DNA of 64,000 bases from Leguminivora glycinivorella. Its lineage: Eukaryota > Arthropoda > Insecta > Lepidoptera > Tortricidae. A program made the translations under genes and the position numbers. Where the stretch lies: NCBI RefSeq assembly GCF_023078275.1, contig NC_062973.1:5238926-5302925 (forward strand). The letters are read 5' to 3'. Each line of letters starts with the position of its first letter. Positions within the stretch are counted from its first letter, which is position 1. The notes under the pieces were generated by a model that made no database searches, was not told the origin of the DNA, and saw only the letters and a list, made by a program, of their open reading frames with translations. Of the stretch, positions 1-10,768 are shown piece after piece.

Positions 1-425
1 GCCTTTTATATGTTTACGTTTGCAATAAGTATAAGCAAAATGGAAAAAATTGTAAGCGATAATGCAAGGAAGTACTTTTTACCCTACCGACCATAGCGTC
101 GAGATACTGGCTATGTGGGTTGTATGAAGTTTCCCAGTATAAATATTTATATAGGTAAAATACATACATATTCGCACCTACGCTGTGGTCGCTGTGTAAC
201 AATTCTACAATCATTGCAAGAATTTCTTTTAAAACAATATTAATATGTGTAAGGTACAGTCAGCCAAAACCGGACCGTACAGCAAATAGATCAGTTACAA
301 TGGCCCTCCAGTCGAGAATTGCCCCGCTTTACCTTAATCGAAATAATCGCGGACAGATGTACCTACAAAGAAACCTACGGATCCAAATGAAAATCTTATT
401 TTTTGTAAACGTTTCAATAAGAATA
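1..425. other. Intergenic AT-rich DNA, no gene recognised
   Basis: No coding signal is recognised here. A stretch near 270-345 (around gatcagttacaatggccc and attgccccgctttacctta) resembles 25610-25665, so part of it belongs to a dispersed repeat. The right end runs into a Helitron terminus at 434-462. Confidence 0.4.
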
Positions 426-462
426 CTTTTATTACGCGGGCGAAGCCGCGGGTAAAAGCTAG
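426..462 (+). mobile_element. Helitron 3' terminus
   Basis: The sequence gcgggcgaagccgc can fold as a short hairpin and is followed by gggtaaaag and the terminal CTAG at 459-462, with T as the next base. This is the typical Helitron 3' end (hairpin, then CTRR, insertion before T). The same end is found at 20497 and 20734. The 5' end of this copy was not identified. Confidence 0.65.
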
Positions 463-1229
463 TTATATCATAAAAGTAAGAAGGAATCGTTTACCTCGGT
501 AGGGCATATGATGTGAAAGGATAAAACATGTGAGGTGGAAGCAATAAACTGGGCTAACCAACTATTGAGGCCTTAGCCTTAAGCGAATTTTGACGTAGTT
601 GGTAGGTACCTATTTGTTAAAGTCATATTGATTTCTCGGTTTATGGTTTGTTCTTATTGTGATCAATTATAGTAGGAAATATTTAGCCTTTTTGGAAAAT
701 CAAGTATTATAGTCAAAGAATCCTTTCCTAACCTAAAATACTAAATCTCTCATGTTCCCATTACTTGGAGATACTACTTACACAATTTCCAAGAAAGTTA
801 TTGAATGGCTCCCGGATTCGACCCCGGATTAAACTTACATATGTCGGCTATTTCCAAAGACGCTTGCGACATACAGCGTTGTGCGTCAACAACTATAGTG
901 CGTATCTCACTGAACGCGATTCGCACCGCACTTCACTCCGATGTCTGAGTGAGACAACGCATTGCTTATAAGCTTGTTTAACCCTTTCGCTGACAGTGCT
1001 ACGCCTGTCGACGAACTGTCACTGAAAATACATAATACGGGTATGTCCTTATCTGCAGCAGTGGTTCGTCTGTCGACGTACTGTTAGTCAATGTTAAATA
1101 TGTATCCAAACATGCATCGGATTTGGCGAACATTCGTAAACAGTAACCGCCATTGATTGCAATCCAACAGAGACAGAAATTGAAAAAAAAAAAATCGCCG
1201 AATAGGCGAATAGGTAACCCTATCGGCAC
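463..1229. other. Intergenic, nothing recognised
   Basis: About 770 bases between the Helitron end and a palindromic MITE. Only short, unconvincing ORFs are present and no known repeat was recognised. Confidence 0.35.
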
Positions 1230-1395
1230 AGCACGGGAAGCATGGTCGCGCGATAGACGATAAAATATCAGACCGTCCCTATCGCACTTACAAATAGTGC
1301 GATAGGGACGGCCTGCTATTTTATCGCACTTACAAATAGTGCGATAGGGACGGCCTGATATTTTATCGTCTATCGCGCGACCATGCTTCCCGTGC
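1230..1395. repeat. Fold-back MITE with internal tandem duplication
   Basis: The left end gcacgggaagcatggtcgcg is matched by its reverse complement at the right end (cgcgaccatgcttcccgtgc). Inside, the block tatcgcacttacaaatagtg with the following gcgatagggacggcc occurs twice in tandem and is itself part of the palindrome. No coding capacity. A non-autonomous DNA transposon is the simplest reading. Confidence 0.75.
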
Positions 1396-1897
1396 AGATC
1401 TACATTATAATATTATGTAGATGCAGATTATAGTGGCGAGGCAGCACGCAGACCGATTCGAGTATAGACAGTTATGACGAAATTATAAAAATAACGTTTT
1501 CGTCTCACATCACGAACATGTTTTCTTCCTAGCATATTTTTCGTAAGATATTCCAGATATCCATAGATTTAGCCTCGTATTTTTTTGAAGTGACACTTCT
1601 AATGCTATTTCCAACTGACAGCCAATGCTCAGTGTTGCCAACTCGAATTTTGAAATACCCCTTTTTATTTTCATTTCCACATTACAAAGTTTCATTTCTT
1701 TCGCACGGAGAGACTCTACTCACTCCTTTTTTTTAATTGTATTGGGTTGGTAAGAAAGTAATGAGCGATCGATTGAATTCCACATAAATTTTTTGAGAGT
1801 TCTAGAATCTTCTATGGTCGAAAGTATATAAAGGGCGAGTCGCACAGTTTCTCGTCAGTCATTCACTAGCTGTCGCCGAGCTAATATAAGGAAGAAA

Positions 1898-2107
1898 ATG
1901 GACGAATTAAAAGTGCATGTAAGGCATTGCTTACTATATGAATTTCAGTCTGGCCATTCAGCCGCCGAAGCAGTGCGTAATATATGTCAGCGTGTTGCTC
2001 CTGAAGTTGTGTCTGAGGCCACGGCGAAACGATGGTTCCAGCGGTTTCGTAGTGGCGACTTTTCATTATCAGATCAACCTAAGTCTGGTCGACCGGTGAA
2101 GATTGAT
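1898..2107 (+). pseudogene. mariner transposase, N-terminal part
   Basis: The N-terminal 70 residues of a mariner transposase. They begin MDELKVHVRHCLLYEF and contain the helix-turn-helix stretch (AAEAVRNIC, then ATAKRWFQRFRSGDFSL) and the linker motif SGRPVKID. In the chromosome the frame runs a few codons into the inserted element and stops at 2123-2125. The codon GAT at 2105-2107 is the last mariner codon before the insertion; the frame resumes with GTA at 4378. The interrupted gene cannot make a full transposase unless the insert is removed. Confidence 0.9.
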
Positions 2108-4377
2108 GCCCAAGTAACATTTTAGTGCTATAATTTTGGTTTTCGACGCCAAAAGCTACTATAGATGTCGTATAAAGGTTTTCGGCGTGACCGCTTGTCG
2201 TATAAAAGCCTCCAGTAACACCTTTTAGCTCTATAAGCTTATACCGCTAAAAGGTGTTATTAGGAAGTGATGTAAACGTTTATATCACCATTTTATAGAG
2301 CCGCTATAGGCCGCCTGGTCTATAACAGGATCAAATATGACTACTATAGATCTATATTATTGTATAATAGTGTTAGGAATCACTGCTATGCAATCAATTT
2401 GCGCTATTAAGGTTCCCGACAAGCTGCTATAGTTGTTGCGTTATAAAGCTAAAAGGTGTTATTAGGAAGTGATGTAAACGTTTATATCACCATTTTATAG
2501 AGCCGCTATAGGCCTGGTCTATAACAGGGTCAAATATGACTACTATAGAACAATATTATTATATAATGGTGTTAGAAATCACTGTTATGCAATCAATTTG
2601 CGCTATTAAGGTTCCCGACAAGCCGCTATAGTTGTTGCGTTATACAGCTAAAAGGTGTTATTAGGAAGTGATGTAAACGTTTATATCACCATTTTATAGA
2701 GCCGCTATAGGCCTGGTCTATAACAGGATCAAATATGACTACTATATAACAATATTATTATATAATGGTGTTAGAAATCACTGTTATGCAATCAATTTGC
2801 ACTATTAAGGTTCCCGAGAAGCCGCTATAGTTGTTGCGTTATACAGCTAAAAGGTGTTATTAGGAAGTGATGTAAACGTTTATATCACCATTTTATAGAG
2901 CCGCTATAGGCCTGATGTATAACAGGATCAAATATGACTACTATAGAACAATATTATTATATAATGGTGTTAGAAATCACTGTTATGCAATCAATTTACG
3001 CTATTAAGGTTCCCGATAAGCCGCTATAGTTGTTGTGTTATACAGCTAAAAGGTGTTATTAGGAAGTGATGTAAACGTTTATATCACCATTTTATACAGC
3101 CGCTATAGGCCTGGTCTATAACAGGATCAAATAACCTACTAAAGAACAATATTATTGTATAATAGTGTTAGGAATCACTGTTATGCTATCAATTTGCGCT
3201 ATTAAGGTTCCCAACAAGCCGCTTATAGTATTTTTAGTAGTCGTATTTTAACAGAAATTAAAACCTAACTATACCACTATTTTGGGATATAGTGGCTTTG
3301 GAAAACACTGCTACAGTATTTAACACTGTAGTAGTGATATGAATACCATTATAGAGCTATTTTGCTGTATAATGAAGTTTTCAGGATACGTTTATATAGC
3401 TTTGAAAAGCGTTAATAGTCGTTTTCTAATGCCTTTTATATCTCATCGCCGTATACGTCACAATTACTCTTTTATATCACAGAACTGTGGAATAATGGTT
3501 TCGGTATCTCTTTTAAAACACAATAGCGTTATAGCTGAGTTTACTATATGTTTTATAAAAAAAAAAAATGTTTAGAAGATCTTTCTATAGTAAAACATTG
3601 AAAACAAGTATTGTTTTCTATATAAAGAACTTATAAGTTAAACTGGATCATAGTTAAAGTCTCATGCAATCCTAATTGAATCCACAATGGCGGGCTTATG
3701 GCAGTGAATGCGTATGATAAGTGACATAGTCGAACTATAAAAGCGTATGTTTTACTTCTTGGATCCATAGTAGAAAATATGGTGCCAATAATTTTATTGT
3801 ATTAAATTATATTTATTTATTTTATTCAAAACAGGTATAAATCGAGGGCGCACTTAAAATACTCCATTAAACTAATATTCTTTTAACGGTAAAATTTTCA
3901 TCGCATACCTTTTTGCAGTAATGATGGAATTATACGAAATCCAAATTATTTTGATTGACACTAAACTTCACAAGTTCACACGCCACTTTTCATAAAGTTC
4001 CTCGTTTGTTAAATATTACACACATTAAATTATTTTAGAAATTTCATTCATTCGCATTAAAAGGGACGGCAACTGCTATTACAGAACAAAAAACCTGTAT
4101 AACGGAATCTCAAATGCTACTATAGCATAAATTGATACTATAATAGCGTTACTGTGTCATCTATGTCAACAAATTAGCACAATAGTCATCATCACATCAC
4201 CATTATAGACCTTAAACGTCACGGATGATACTGCTATAGCCTTATTATATCACTAAATGGCTGCATAATTGCGCCAAATCGGCTCTACAGTACCAATATA
4301 GACTATTTATAGGACTATTTAATGTGATTTAATTTGGTGCTCTCGACCACTATAGGACCAGAAATTGTTACTTGGGC
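2108..4377. mobile_element. CTATAG-rich TIR element inserted in mariner, no target duplication
   Basis: A 2,270-bp insertion bounded by 12-bp inverted repeats GCCCAAGTAACA (2108-2119) and TGTTACTTGGGC (4366-4377). Removing exactly this interval rejoins the mariner codons GAT and GTA in frame and aligns with the family pattern of residues before LKTLIE, so no target duplication is visible. The interior has no convincing ORF. It contains five copies of a ~199-bp tandem unit and many CTATAG or TATAG words on both strands. The superfamily is not recognised. It is presumably non-autonomous. Confidence 0.8.
2246..3232. repeat. Five-copy ~199-bp tandem repeat
   Basis: Units start with gctaaaaggtgttattagg at 2246, 2448, 2647, 2846 and 3045, giving spacings of 202, 199, 199 and 199. 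Each unit carries gtaaacgtttatatcacc, the pentad gccgctatagg, a CTACTATAG-type word and a closing gctattaaggttccc. Units differ at scattered bases. The array lies entirely inside the element at 2108-4377. Confidence 0.9.
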
Positions 4378-5190
4378 GTAGTCAAATTAAAAACCTTAAT
4401 TGAAGGAGATCTGAGCCTAACGAGTCGTACTCTTGCTACCGAGTTAGGCTGCTCTCATGTCACCATAGAAACACATTTACACGAGTTGGGAAAAAACTAC
4501 AAATACAGTGTTTGGATACCGCACGAACTTGATAGAGATCAACTAAACCGCCGTGCCGATATCTGCATACAACTTCTGTCTTTTCGCCGCACATTCAACT
4601 GGTTGGACCATCTTATCACTGGAGATGAAAAATGGGTCTTATATATAAATCACACACGCAAACGTCAGTGGCTAGCTCCAAACGAAAAAGGAATAGAGGC
4701 ACCAAAAACAGAGCCTCACCCGAAAAAAGTTATGCTGTCCGTTTGGTGGGATATTCATGGTATTATTCACTGGGAACTCCTACAAAGTGGAATGACTGTT
4801 ACCGCATCAGTATACTGTAATCAGCTTGAAAATTTAAACCAAAAAATCTGTCAGAATCGTCCACAGCATGCTAAAGTTTTTTTCTTACACGACAATGCTC
4901 GCCCACATATTGCAAAAGTGACTCGGCTAAAGCTATTGGAGCTAGGTTGGAAAGTGATACCTCATCCACCGTACTCTCCAGACTTGGCACCTACGGATTA
5001 CGCATTGTTCAGATCGCTAAGCAATTCCTCGAATGAAAAAAAGTTCGATGATCAAGCCCATCTACGACAGTACATAGCTGAGTTTTTTGAATCTAAACCT
5101 AAGAACTTCTTCGCCGATGCTATTCATTCTTTACCAGAACGATGGAGACAAGTAGTAGATAACGAAGGCCGTTATATTTTTGATAAATGA
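4378..5190 (+). pseudogene. mariner transposase, C-terminal part
   Basis: The remaining 270 residues of the transposase, from the second helix-turn-helix region (LTSRTLATELGCSHVTIE) to the end. The catalytic triad reads TGDEKW, HDNARPH and PTDYALF. Exactly 34 residues separate the second and third aspartates, as in the mariner DD34D signature. YSPDLAPTDY precedes the C-terminal tail. With the N-terminal part it totals about 340 residues, near the usual 345. No stop or frameshift is seen in this half, so apart from the insertion the gene looks intact. Confidence 0.9.
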
Positions 5191-5284
5191 TTAAAATAAT
5201 AAATTAAATAAAAATTACAATATTGGTTATGATTCGCTCATTACTTTCTTACCAACCCAATAGCTACTCGTACTCTATAAATAT

Positions 5285-5529
5285 AAACAAAATAAATAAA
5301 TAAATATTGAGGACACCTTACACAGATCAACTTAGCCCCAAACTAAGCAAAACTTGTACTATGGGTGTTAAGCGACGATATAAAATACATACTTATATAC
5401 AGAAAACATCCATGACTCAGAAACAAATATCTGTGCTCATCACACAAATAAATGCCCTTACCAGGATTCGAACCGAGGACCGCGGCTCAGCAGGCAGGCT
5501 CACTACCGACTGACAGACCGGTCGTCAAA
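5285..5529 (-). mobile_element. tRNA-derived SINE, copy 1
   Basis: Read on the minus strand, the element starts at gaccggtctg and carries a polymerase III B-box-like GGTTCGAATCC variant (here ggattcgaacc on plus). This is followed by gggcatttatttgtgtga, gagcacagatatttg and gatgttttct, and ends in an AT-rich ttattta tail beside the mariner. It has the tail variant aacttagccccaaactaagc, shared with the copy at 14860. Confidence 0.85.
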
Positions 5530-6050
5530 ATATCATTCATAGTTAAATAGTAGGTGCAATAAATATGTAATAAAATAAGTATACCAAATAGTTTAATTAC
5601 TAATAGTAATCGGAATATTCAAATTTAAAGTTACATCAATACAACATCCTCTTCCGAGTCTGTCCGTCCACGTAACCATTTTGACCGAAATAAAAATTGC
5701 GAAATTTGGCATAAACATTAAAATTAAATACATTTCTGATGCATTTTGTATGTCTGCCTATATTTTATTGGGGGCAGTGTCCTCTAAAATATCGGCATGT
5801 TATACGAATAGAACAGGTTCATATAATCCTCAAAAAGATTTAACAATTTTCTTTAGTTTATTCATACTTGATTAATTTTTGTTATGTATATATAGGTACT
5901 CGTATCTATTTAACAGGGCCAAACAGATGGAAATATAGAAAAAGTAATTCTTGTATTAGAACATCTTTAAGCCACATTCACATACTTAGTTTTATCCAAT
6001 ATACTCTGTACGTAAAATCATTTCATCAACTCCGCTAACACAATACTGTA
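5530..6050. other. Intergenic, nothing recognised
   Basis: AT-rich DNA between a SINE and the 3' end of a LINE. It ends in an (AT)n run at 6050-6063. No supported gene. Confidence 0.35.
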
Positions 6051-6063
6051 TATATATATATAT

Positions 6064-9000
6064 TGGCCACAGCATCTATTGTAGATGTTTGTTGCGGCGC
6101 TTGTAGGTTTACGGGGGCTTGCATCTTTGTTGATGGCTATAGAGTCCTATAGCAGCGCGGCACTTCTTGCCACAACGACCACACACAAAACGTGAGTCTG
6201 CAGAGGGTGGTAGCGCTCGACGAATGCTTTTCTGTTTTAGATTTTCTAGCCAGTTACTATCATGTTGCGATATACCGACACTAATGTCATGACGCCATTC
6301 AGGTCTCATATCGGCACGTTTCTCCCAACCGTCAATCTGGATACCAAAACTGTTCATGTCTCGCTTACAGGAATCCTTAAAACGTAGGGCAGGACGTCCG
6401 ACAGGTCTCTTTGCACCCGCTATTTGACCTAACAACACTTTTCGCGGTAGCCTCTCAGGGTTCATACGATATACGTGACCGAGCCAGCGAAGTCTTCTTT
6501 GTTTTAACATGGCAAACAAGCTGCAGCTATGCGTCCTCGACAGCACTACCTCATTGCTAACTTTATCTTTCCATGTAACATCGAGTATAGTCCTCAGGCA
6601 GCGCATGTGGAAAGCGTTAAGCTTCCGTTCTTGTTTCGCATATGTAGTCCACGTTTCTGATGCGTACAATAATACACTTAGGACGCAAGTCTGGTACACA
6701 AGGACTTTGGTGTACGTAGTAAGCATACGGTTTCTCCATACGCGCGCAAAAAGCTTTCCGAAGACAGTTGATGCTCTGCCTATCCGAGTATCTATCTCCT
6801 TGTCGTTAGATAATGACTGGGTGGTAGTAGAGCCAAGGTAGCAGAAATGATCCACTACATCGAGTGCAACCCCGTCGAGCATGATTTTTGGAGACCTATT
6901 TACGCCTTGTACCATAACTACTGTCTTCCGAGTATTCACGCTCATCGAGAACAAGTAACAGGCATAACCAAATCGCGTCACCAGCTCCTGAAGTTCCATT
7001 TCAGAGTTCGCAACTAGTGCAGCATCATCAGCATACAAGAGTTCTCTAGCAATAACGTCAAGGCGTTTATTTCTTGACTTGAGAAGACTAATATTGTACA
7101 GTTTACCGTCTTTTCTGGTATGAAGATGCACTCCAACGTCACAATCACCGAAAGCAGTCAGAAGCAGTGCCGAGAAGAAGATATTAAAGAGGGTAGGTGC
7201 TAACACACATCCTTGTCTGACCCCACGATTTACAGAGAAAGGCGCCGACTTTTCACCGTCAAATATAACTGAGGCATTCATACCATCATGAAAGGATCTA
7301 ATAAGTGTCAAAAGCTTTGGAGGACATCCAATTTTGCGCAGTACTTCGTACAGACCTTCTCTACTCACGGTATCAAATGCCTTATTAAGATCGATAAAAG
7401 CCATATAGAGTGGTACATGATGTTCACGACATTTTTCTTGTAATTGCCGAAGAGTGAATATCATATCATTTGTCGAACGACCAGCTCTGAATCCACACTG
7501 TGACTCAGGGTAGATATGAGCGGCTAAGGAGTTCAGTCTTCGCAAAACCACTTTCGCAAATGCCTTTCCTGCAATGCTCAACAAGGATATACCCCTGTAA
7601 TTGTTACAGTCTCCTCTATCTCCTTTACCTTTGTATAGAGTAATAACATCAGCATCTTTCATATCCTGCGGAATAGTACCCTCATCCCAACAGCGCAGCA
7701 AAAGAGTGAAAAGGGGGAAAGAAACGCAACCGATCTTTACTAATTCAGCAGGAAGACTGTCAAGACCTGTACTTTTACCCAGTTTCAGACCCTGGAGAGC
7801 TTCAACGAATTCTTCGCCCGTGGGGGGGTCGTCAAGCTCAGTCATCATGGGACGAGAACTCCAGTCAGCCAGTGCGGCTGGACGGATAGACACTTCTTGA
7901 GAGAACAAGTTTGAGTAGTGCTGTACCCATCTATCAAGTTCCTTTGCTTTCTCAGTAATCGGATTTCCATCAAGGTCCTTGATTGCGGCACGCTTCCGCT
8001 TAGTCGGGCCGACTGCACATTTGATTCCCTTGTACATACCCTTGAAGTCACCCACATCCCGACATTGCTGTATAGACTGGCAGAGTTTGACCCAGTACTC
8101 ATTAGCGCAACTGCGACTGGTGCGCTGCACTTCTGCCTTAGCTGCCTTGTATTCAGCTTGTCTTGCAGGGTCTCTGGGATTGTTCAATATGTTTAAGTGA
8201 GCTGCACGTTTCCTCTCAATTAATGGAAGCAGGATGTGTTCATACTCCGTGAACCAGTCACTGGCAATCTTTTCCTTCTTGCCGAACACCTTTTCGGATG
8301 CCTGTGTTATTTCCCTCTTTATCAATTGCCACATCTCTTCAGCGTTTATAGTTGACTCCAGAACGTCTTTACTAAGTTTGCTTTCAATTAGCTTCTCTAA
8401 GTCTTTGCGTAAGCTCTTGTCCAGCATAGCGGCAGTGTTCAGTACAATTTTACAAGGCGCTTTCTTAGCAGAGTTAATCTTCTTTGGAACCAAACGTGTT
8501 TTTGCCATAATCAAGGAGTGGTCTGTGTTGCAGTTAGCACTGTGGTATGTACGGGAGTTAAGAATATCACGCAGGCCTGTCTTCCTTGTGATAATAAAAT
8601 CAATTTGATGCCAGTGACCTGACCGTGGGTGTTTCCATGATACCTTACGAATAGGTGCATTCTTAAAGTAGGTGTTCGTCACACACAACGACAGAGACGC
8701 GCAGAGCTCCAGCAAGCGCTGCCCATTTTCATTGATGTTGCCGATTCCGTGATTACCAATGCATTCCGGCCAGTCTGCAGCTTTATTTCCTATTCTCGCA
8801 TTAAAATCGCCAAGTAATAGAAGTTTGTCCGCAGCGCGGACTTGTTCCAGGCAATGGCGTAGATCTTCGTAGAAGTTGTCTTTGATATCGGCAGCAGCTT
8901 TTAAAGTCGGTGCATAGGCTGAGATTAGAGTAATAGGACCCGTTGCTGACATTAATCTTATCGCCATGATGCGTTCGGATACACAAGTGGGCGTTTCAAA

Positions 9001-9800
9001 ACATCTGAGTAAGGAGTTACGAACAGCGAACCCAACACCATGCTCTCGCCTTTCCCCGTCATTTTTCCCTTTCCAGAAGAAGGTATAATTGTCTTCACAG
9101 ATACTGCCCTCGTCAAGAAGACGGGTCTCCTGGAGTGCGGCCACATCAATACGGAGGCGGAGAAGCTCTCTATCAATGATGGCAGTCTTCCTGAGTTCCG
9201 GTATACCGTCGGCGGGAGATGTATCGTTGGCTCCATCAAGCATAGTTCTCACGTTCCATGTTGCGAATCGCATGATATTAATGGTGTTTATACGGTTGTT
9301 TTTTCTTTTAGTTGTTTCTTTGTCAGGTGCATCACATACCCATCCTGTTTCAGGCACTGTGACATGCCTGCTGCTCCACACACCTATAGAAGCGCAGGAT
9401 GAGAGGCGGACCAGTACCTTATTGGCCGGGGGCTGCCCAGCTGAGGCAGGCGGTAACTGGTCAATTAGCCACGATGGACTATCCTACCGTCAGGAGTCAC
9501 CCCTGGCGCTCGCGCACACGCCTATTAGCGCAAAGCTTATCACCGGTGACTGCGACTCCCCGTGTTGTAATCCGCACCTATACATGCACGGGTGGAGTGT
9601 CCTCTCCACAGGCGCCGCATGCCTGGGACATAGTTTGGAGTCATGAACTTGCCCAGCATCCGAAACCCCCTCTCGACCTTGCCAACTTGACCCACAGGAA
9701 TGAGACTAGTCATTACGTGCAGAGTTGACTCAGTTGCAGGAGTTGCCGACTTGTTCAGGTTGGACCCTACTGTCGCCTACGGTACTCCGGATCCGTTGCC
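6064..9800 (-). mobile_element. Non-LTR retrotransposon (LINE), apparently full length
   Basis: A minus-strand LINE. The single long ORF at 6109-9381 is intact. A leader of about 400 bases (9382-9800) contains no gene of its own. The 3' end lies just past the stop, beside an (AT)n run. The boundaries are estimates because no target duplication was found. Clade is uncertain: the endonuclease opening ATWNVRT and C-terminal zinc finger suggest an RTE-like or I-group element. Confidence 0.8.
6109..9381 (-). CDS. LINE endonuclease-reverse transcriptase, 1,090 aa
   Basis: An apurinic-type endonuclease comes first: from M37 it reads RFATWNVRTM, with QETR at about residue 84, LLGDFNAR near 195 and TDHSLI near 290. 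A reverse transcriptase follows: GKSTGLDSLPAE, YRGISLL, the CGFRAGRST block, FIDLNKAFDTV, GVRQGCVLAP and the catalytic LYADDAAL with Y783. The tail contains LRWLGHVYRM and a C-terminal zinc finger CGRCGKKC...HQQRC. No stop or frameshift is visible, so the copy could be recently active. M37 is an alternative start, because residues 1-36 show no family motif. A decayed relative lies at 33800-34110. Confidence 0.92.
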   Translation of the reverse strand: MWSSRHVTVPETGWVCDAPDKETTKRKNNRINTINIMRFATWNVRTMLDGANDTSPADGIPELRKTAIIDRELLRLRIDVAALQETRLLDEGSICEDNYTFFWKGKNDGERREHGVGFAVRNSLLRCFETPTCVSERIMAIRLMSATGPITLISAYAPTLKAAADIKDNFYEDLRHCLEQVRAADKLLLLGDFNARIGNKAADWPECIGNHGIGNINENGQRLLELCASLSLCVTNTYFKNAPIRKVSWKHPRSGHWHQIDFIITRKTGLRDILNSRTYHSANCNTDHSLIMAKTRLVPKKINSAKKAPCKIVLNTAAMLDKSLRKDLEKLIESKLSKDVLESTINAEEMWQLIKREITQASEKVFGKKEKIASDWFTEYEHILLPLIERKRAAHLNILNNPRDPARQAEYKAAKAEVQRTSRSCANEYWVKLCQSIQQCRDVGDFKGMYKGIKCAVGPTKRKRAAIKDLDGNPITEKAKELDRWVQHYSNLFSQEVSIRPAALADWSSRPMMTELDDPPTGEEFVEALQGLKLGKSTGLDSLPAELVKIGCVSFPLFTLLLRCWDEGTIPQDMKDADVITLYKGKGDRGDCNNYRGISLLSIAGKAFAKVVLRRLNSLAAHIYPESQCGFRAGRSTNDMIFTLRQLQEKCREHHVPLYMAFIDLNKAFDTVSREGLYEVLRKIGCPPKLLTLIRSFHDGMNASVIFDGEKSAPFSVNRGVRQGCVLAPTLFNIFFSALLLTAFGDCDVGVHLHTRKDGKLYNISLLKSRNKRLDVIARELLYADDAALVANSEMELQELVTRFGYACYLFSMSVNTRKTVVMVQGVNRSPKIMLDGVALDVVDHFCYLGSTTTQSLSNDKEIDTRIGRASTVFGKLFARVWRNRMLTTYTKVLVYQTCVLSVLLYASETWTTYAKQERKLNAFHMRCLRTILDVTWKDKVSNEVVLSRTHSCSLFAMLKQRRLRWLGHVYRMNPERLPRKVLLGQIAGAKRPVGRPALRFKDSCKRDMNSFGIQIDGWEKRADMRPEWRHDISVGISQHDSNWLENLKQKSIRRALPPSADSRFVCGRCGKKCRAAIGLYSHQQRCKPP

Positions 9801-10395
9801 CCGTCCGCCGATGTAATGTCTGTAATAATAGAAACATGTAATAAATACAAAAATTACAACACGGTTCACTTTATATATGTCAATTATATACATATTGCTC
9901 ATAAAGGAATGTGTGAACACACCATGCCTCAAGTCTGCTAAGTAATGTTGACAATTTACCAGAGAAACAGTGCATGCATGCGGAAAATCTCCGTAAAAAT
10001 CACAAAGAAACATGTATTCTAAAACTACGGGTTAAAGACAGATATTTGTTTTCATGGTTTATTGTTACAAAAGCGTTTAGTAGGTTTTTTAGCTCGTGCC
10101 GTTTTCGATTATCTTGAATGTTATAAATTATGACATAAGGTTTTGTCATTTTGTGACGGGGATAATAAAGTTTGAAACAGTGCCATTTTGCTACGGAATT
10201 AAGAAAGCAAACTGTGACTTTCCATAGATAAGAGCCTTCTTGCTTCACGTGCATTGCGTTTGAACGGATAAGTGCATAAAGGGATCCACAGCTGAGCAGT
10301 TATCCAAACGATATCAGCCTGTTAATTGTAAAAGGCAAGATACTCCTTTTTAATACTACTTTGCTTTGATATATGTGATATATCCAATAAATAGT
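9801..10395. other. Intergenic, nothing recognised
   Basis: About 600 AT-rich bases between the LINE leader and a SINE, with short ORFs only. No motif recognised. Confidence 0.35.
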
Positions 10396-10636
10396 AAATA
10401 AAACACTATTAGGTCAGTCTTACACAGATTGACAGTCTCACGGAAAGCTCAAGAAGGCCTGTGTTGTGGGTACTACAATATATACGAGTATACAAATACT
10501 TATATACATAGAAAACATCCATGAGTAAGGAACAAATATATGTACATCACACAAAAAAATATTACCCATACCGTGATTCGAACCCCGCGGCTCAGCAGGC
10601 AGGATGACCACCCGCTGGACTAGTCCGGTCGTCATA
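10396..10636 (-). mobile_element. tRNA-derived SINE, copy 2
   Basis: A diverged minus-strand copy. The tRNA-like head (plus strand gattcgaaccccgcggctca and cagcaggcagg...ccggtcgtc) and the tail sequence (cacagattgacagtctcacg, tgttgtgggtac) are recognisable. It lies just upstream of the putative promoter of gene A. Confidence 0.8.
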
Positions 10637-10672
10637 CGTATCGCTCCAGTAAATAAGGATACATTATTTAGG

Positions 10673-10680
10673 TATATAAG
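10673..10680 (+). promoter_or_regulatory. TATA box of gene A (TATATAAG)
   Basis: TATATAAG lies 96 bases upstream of the gene A start codon. The identical octamer precedes genes B and D. No clear initiator was identified. Confidence 0.5.
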
Positions 10681-10768
10681 TGACGTTATCCTCGTGCAAG
10701 TTATTGGAGCGAGGCGTATTGTGAAGAGTGGTCGCGAAAGGTGTGGCATAGCCGTGTATAAACCAATA

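Larger units (their letters stand above)
1742..5260 (+). mobile_element. mariner element, interrupted
   Basis: A Tc1/mariner element with about 27-bp terminal inverted repeats (ttgggttggtaagaaagtaa and onward; inverse at 5234-5260) flanked by TA on both sides (1740-1741 and 5261-5262). It is 3,519 bp long, but 2,270 bp of this (2108-4377) is a second inserted element. Without the insert it would be about 1,249 bp, the usual mariner size. A TATA-like tatataaag lies near 1826, upstream of the transposase start at 1898. Confidence 0.93.

Noticed and set aside
4632..4820. Second open frame inside the mariner C-terminal half
   Set aside because: It is an out-of-frame shadow of the transposase.
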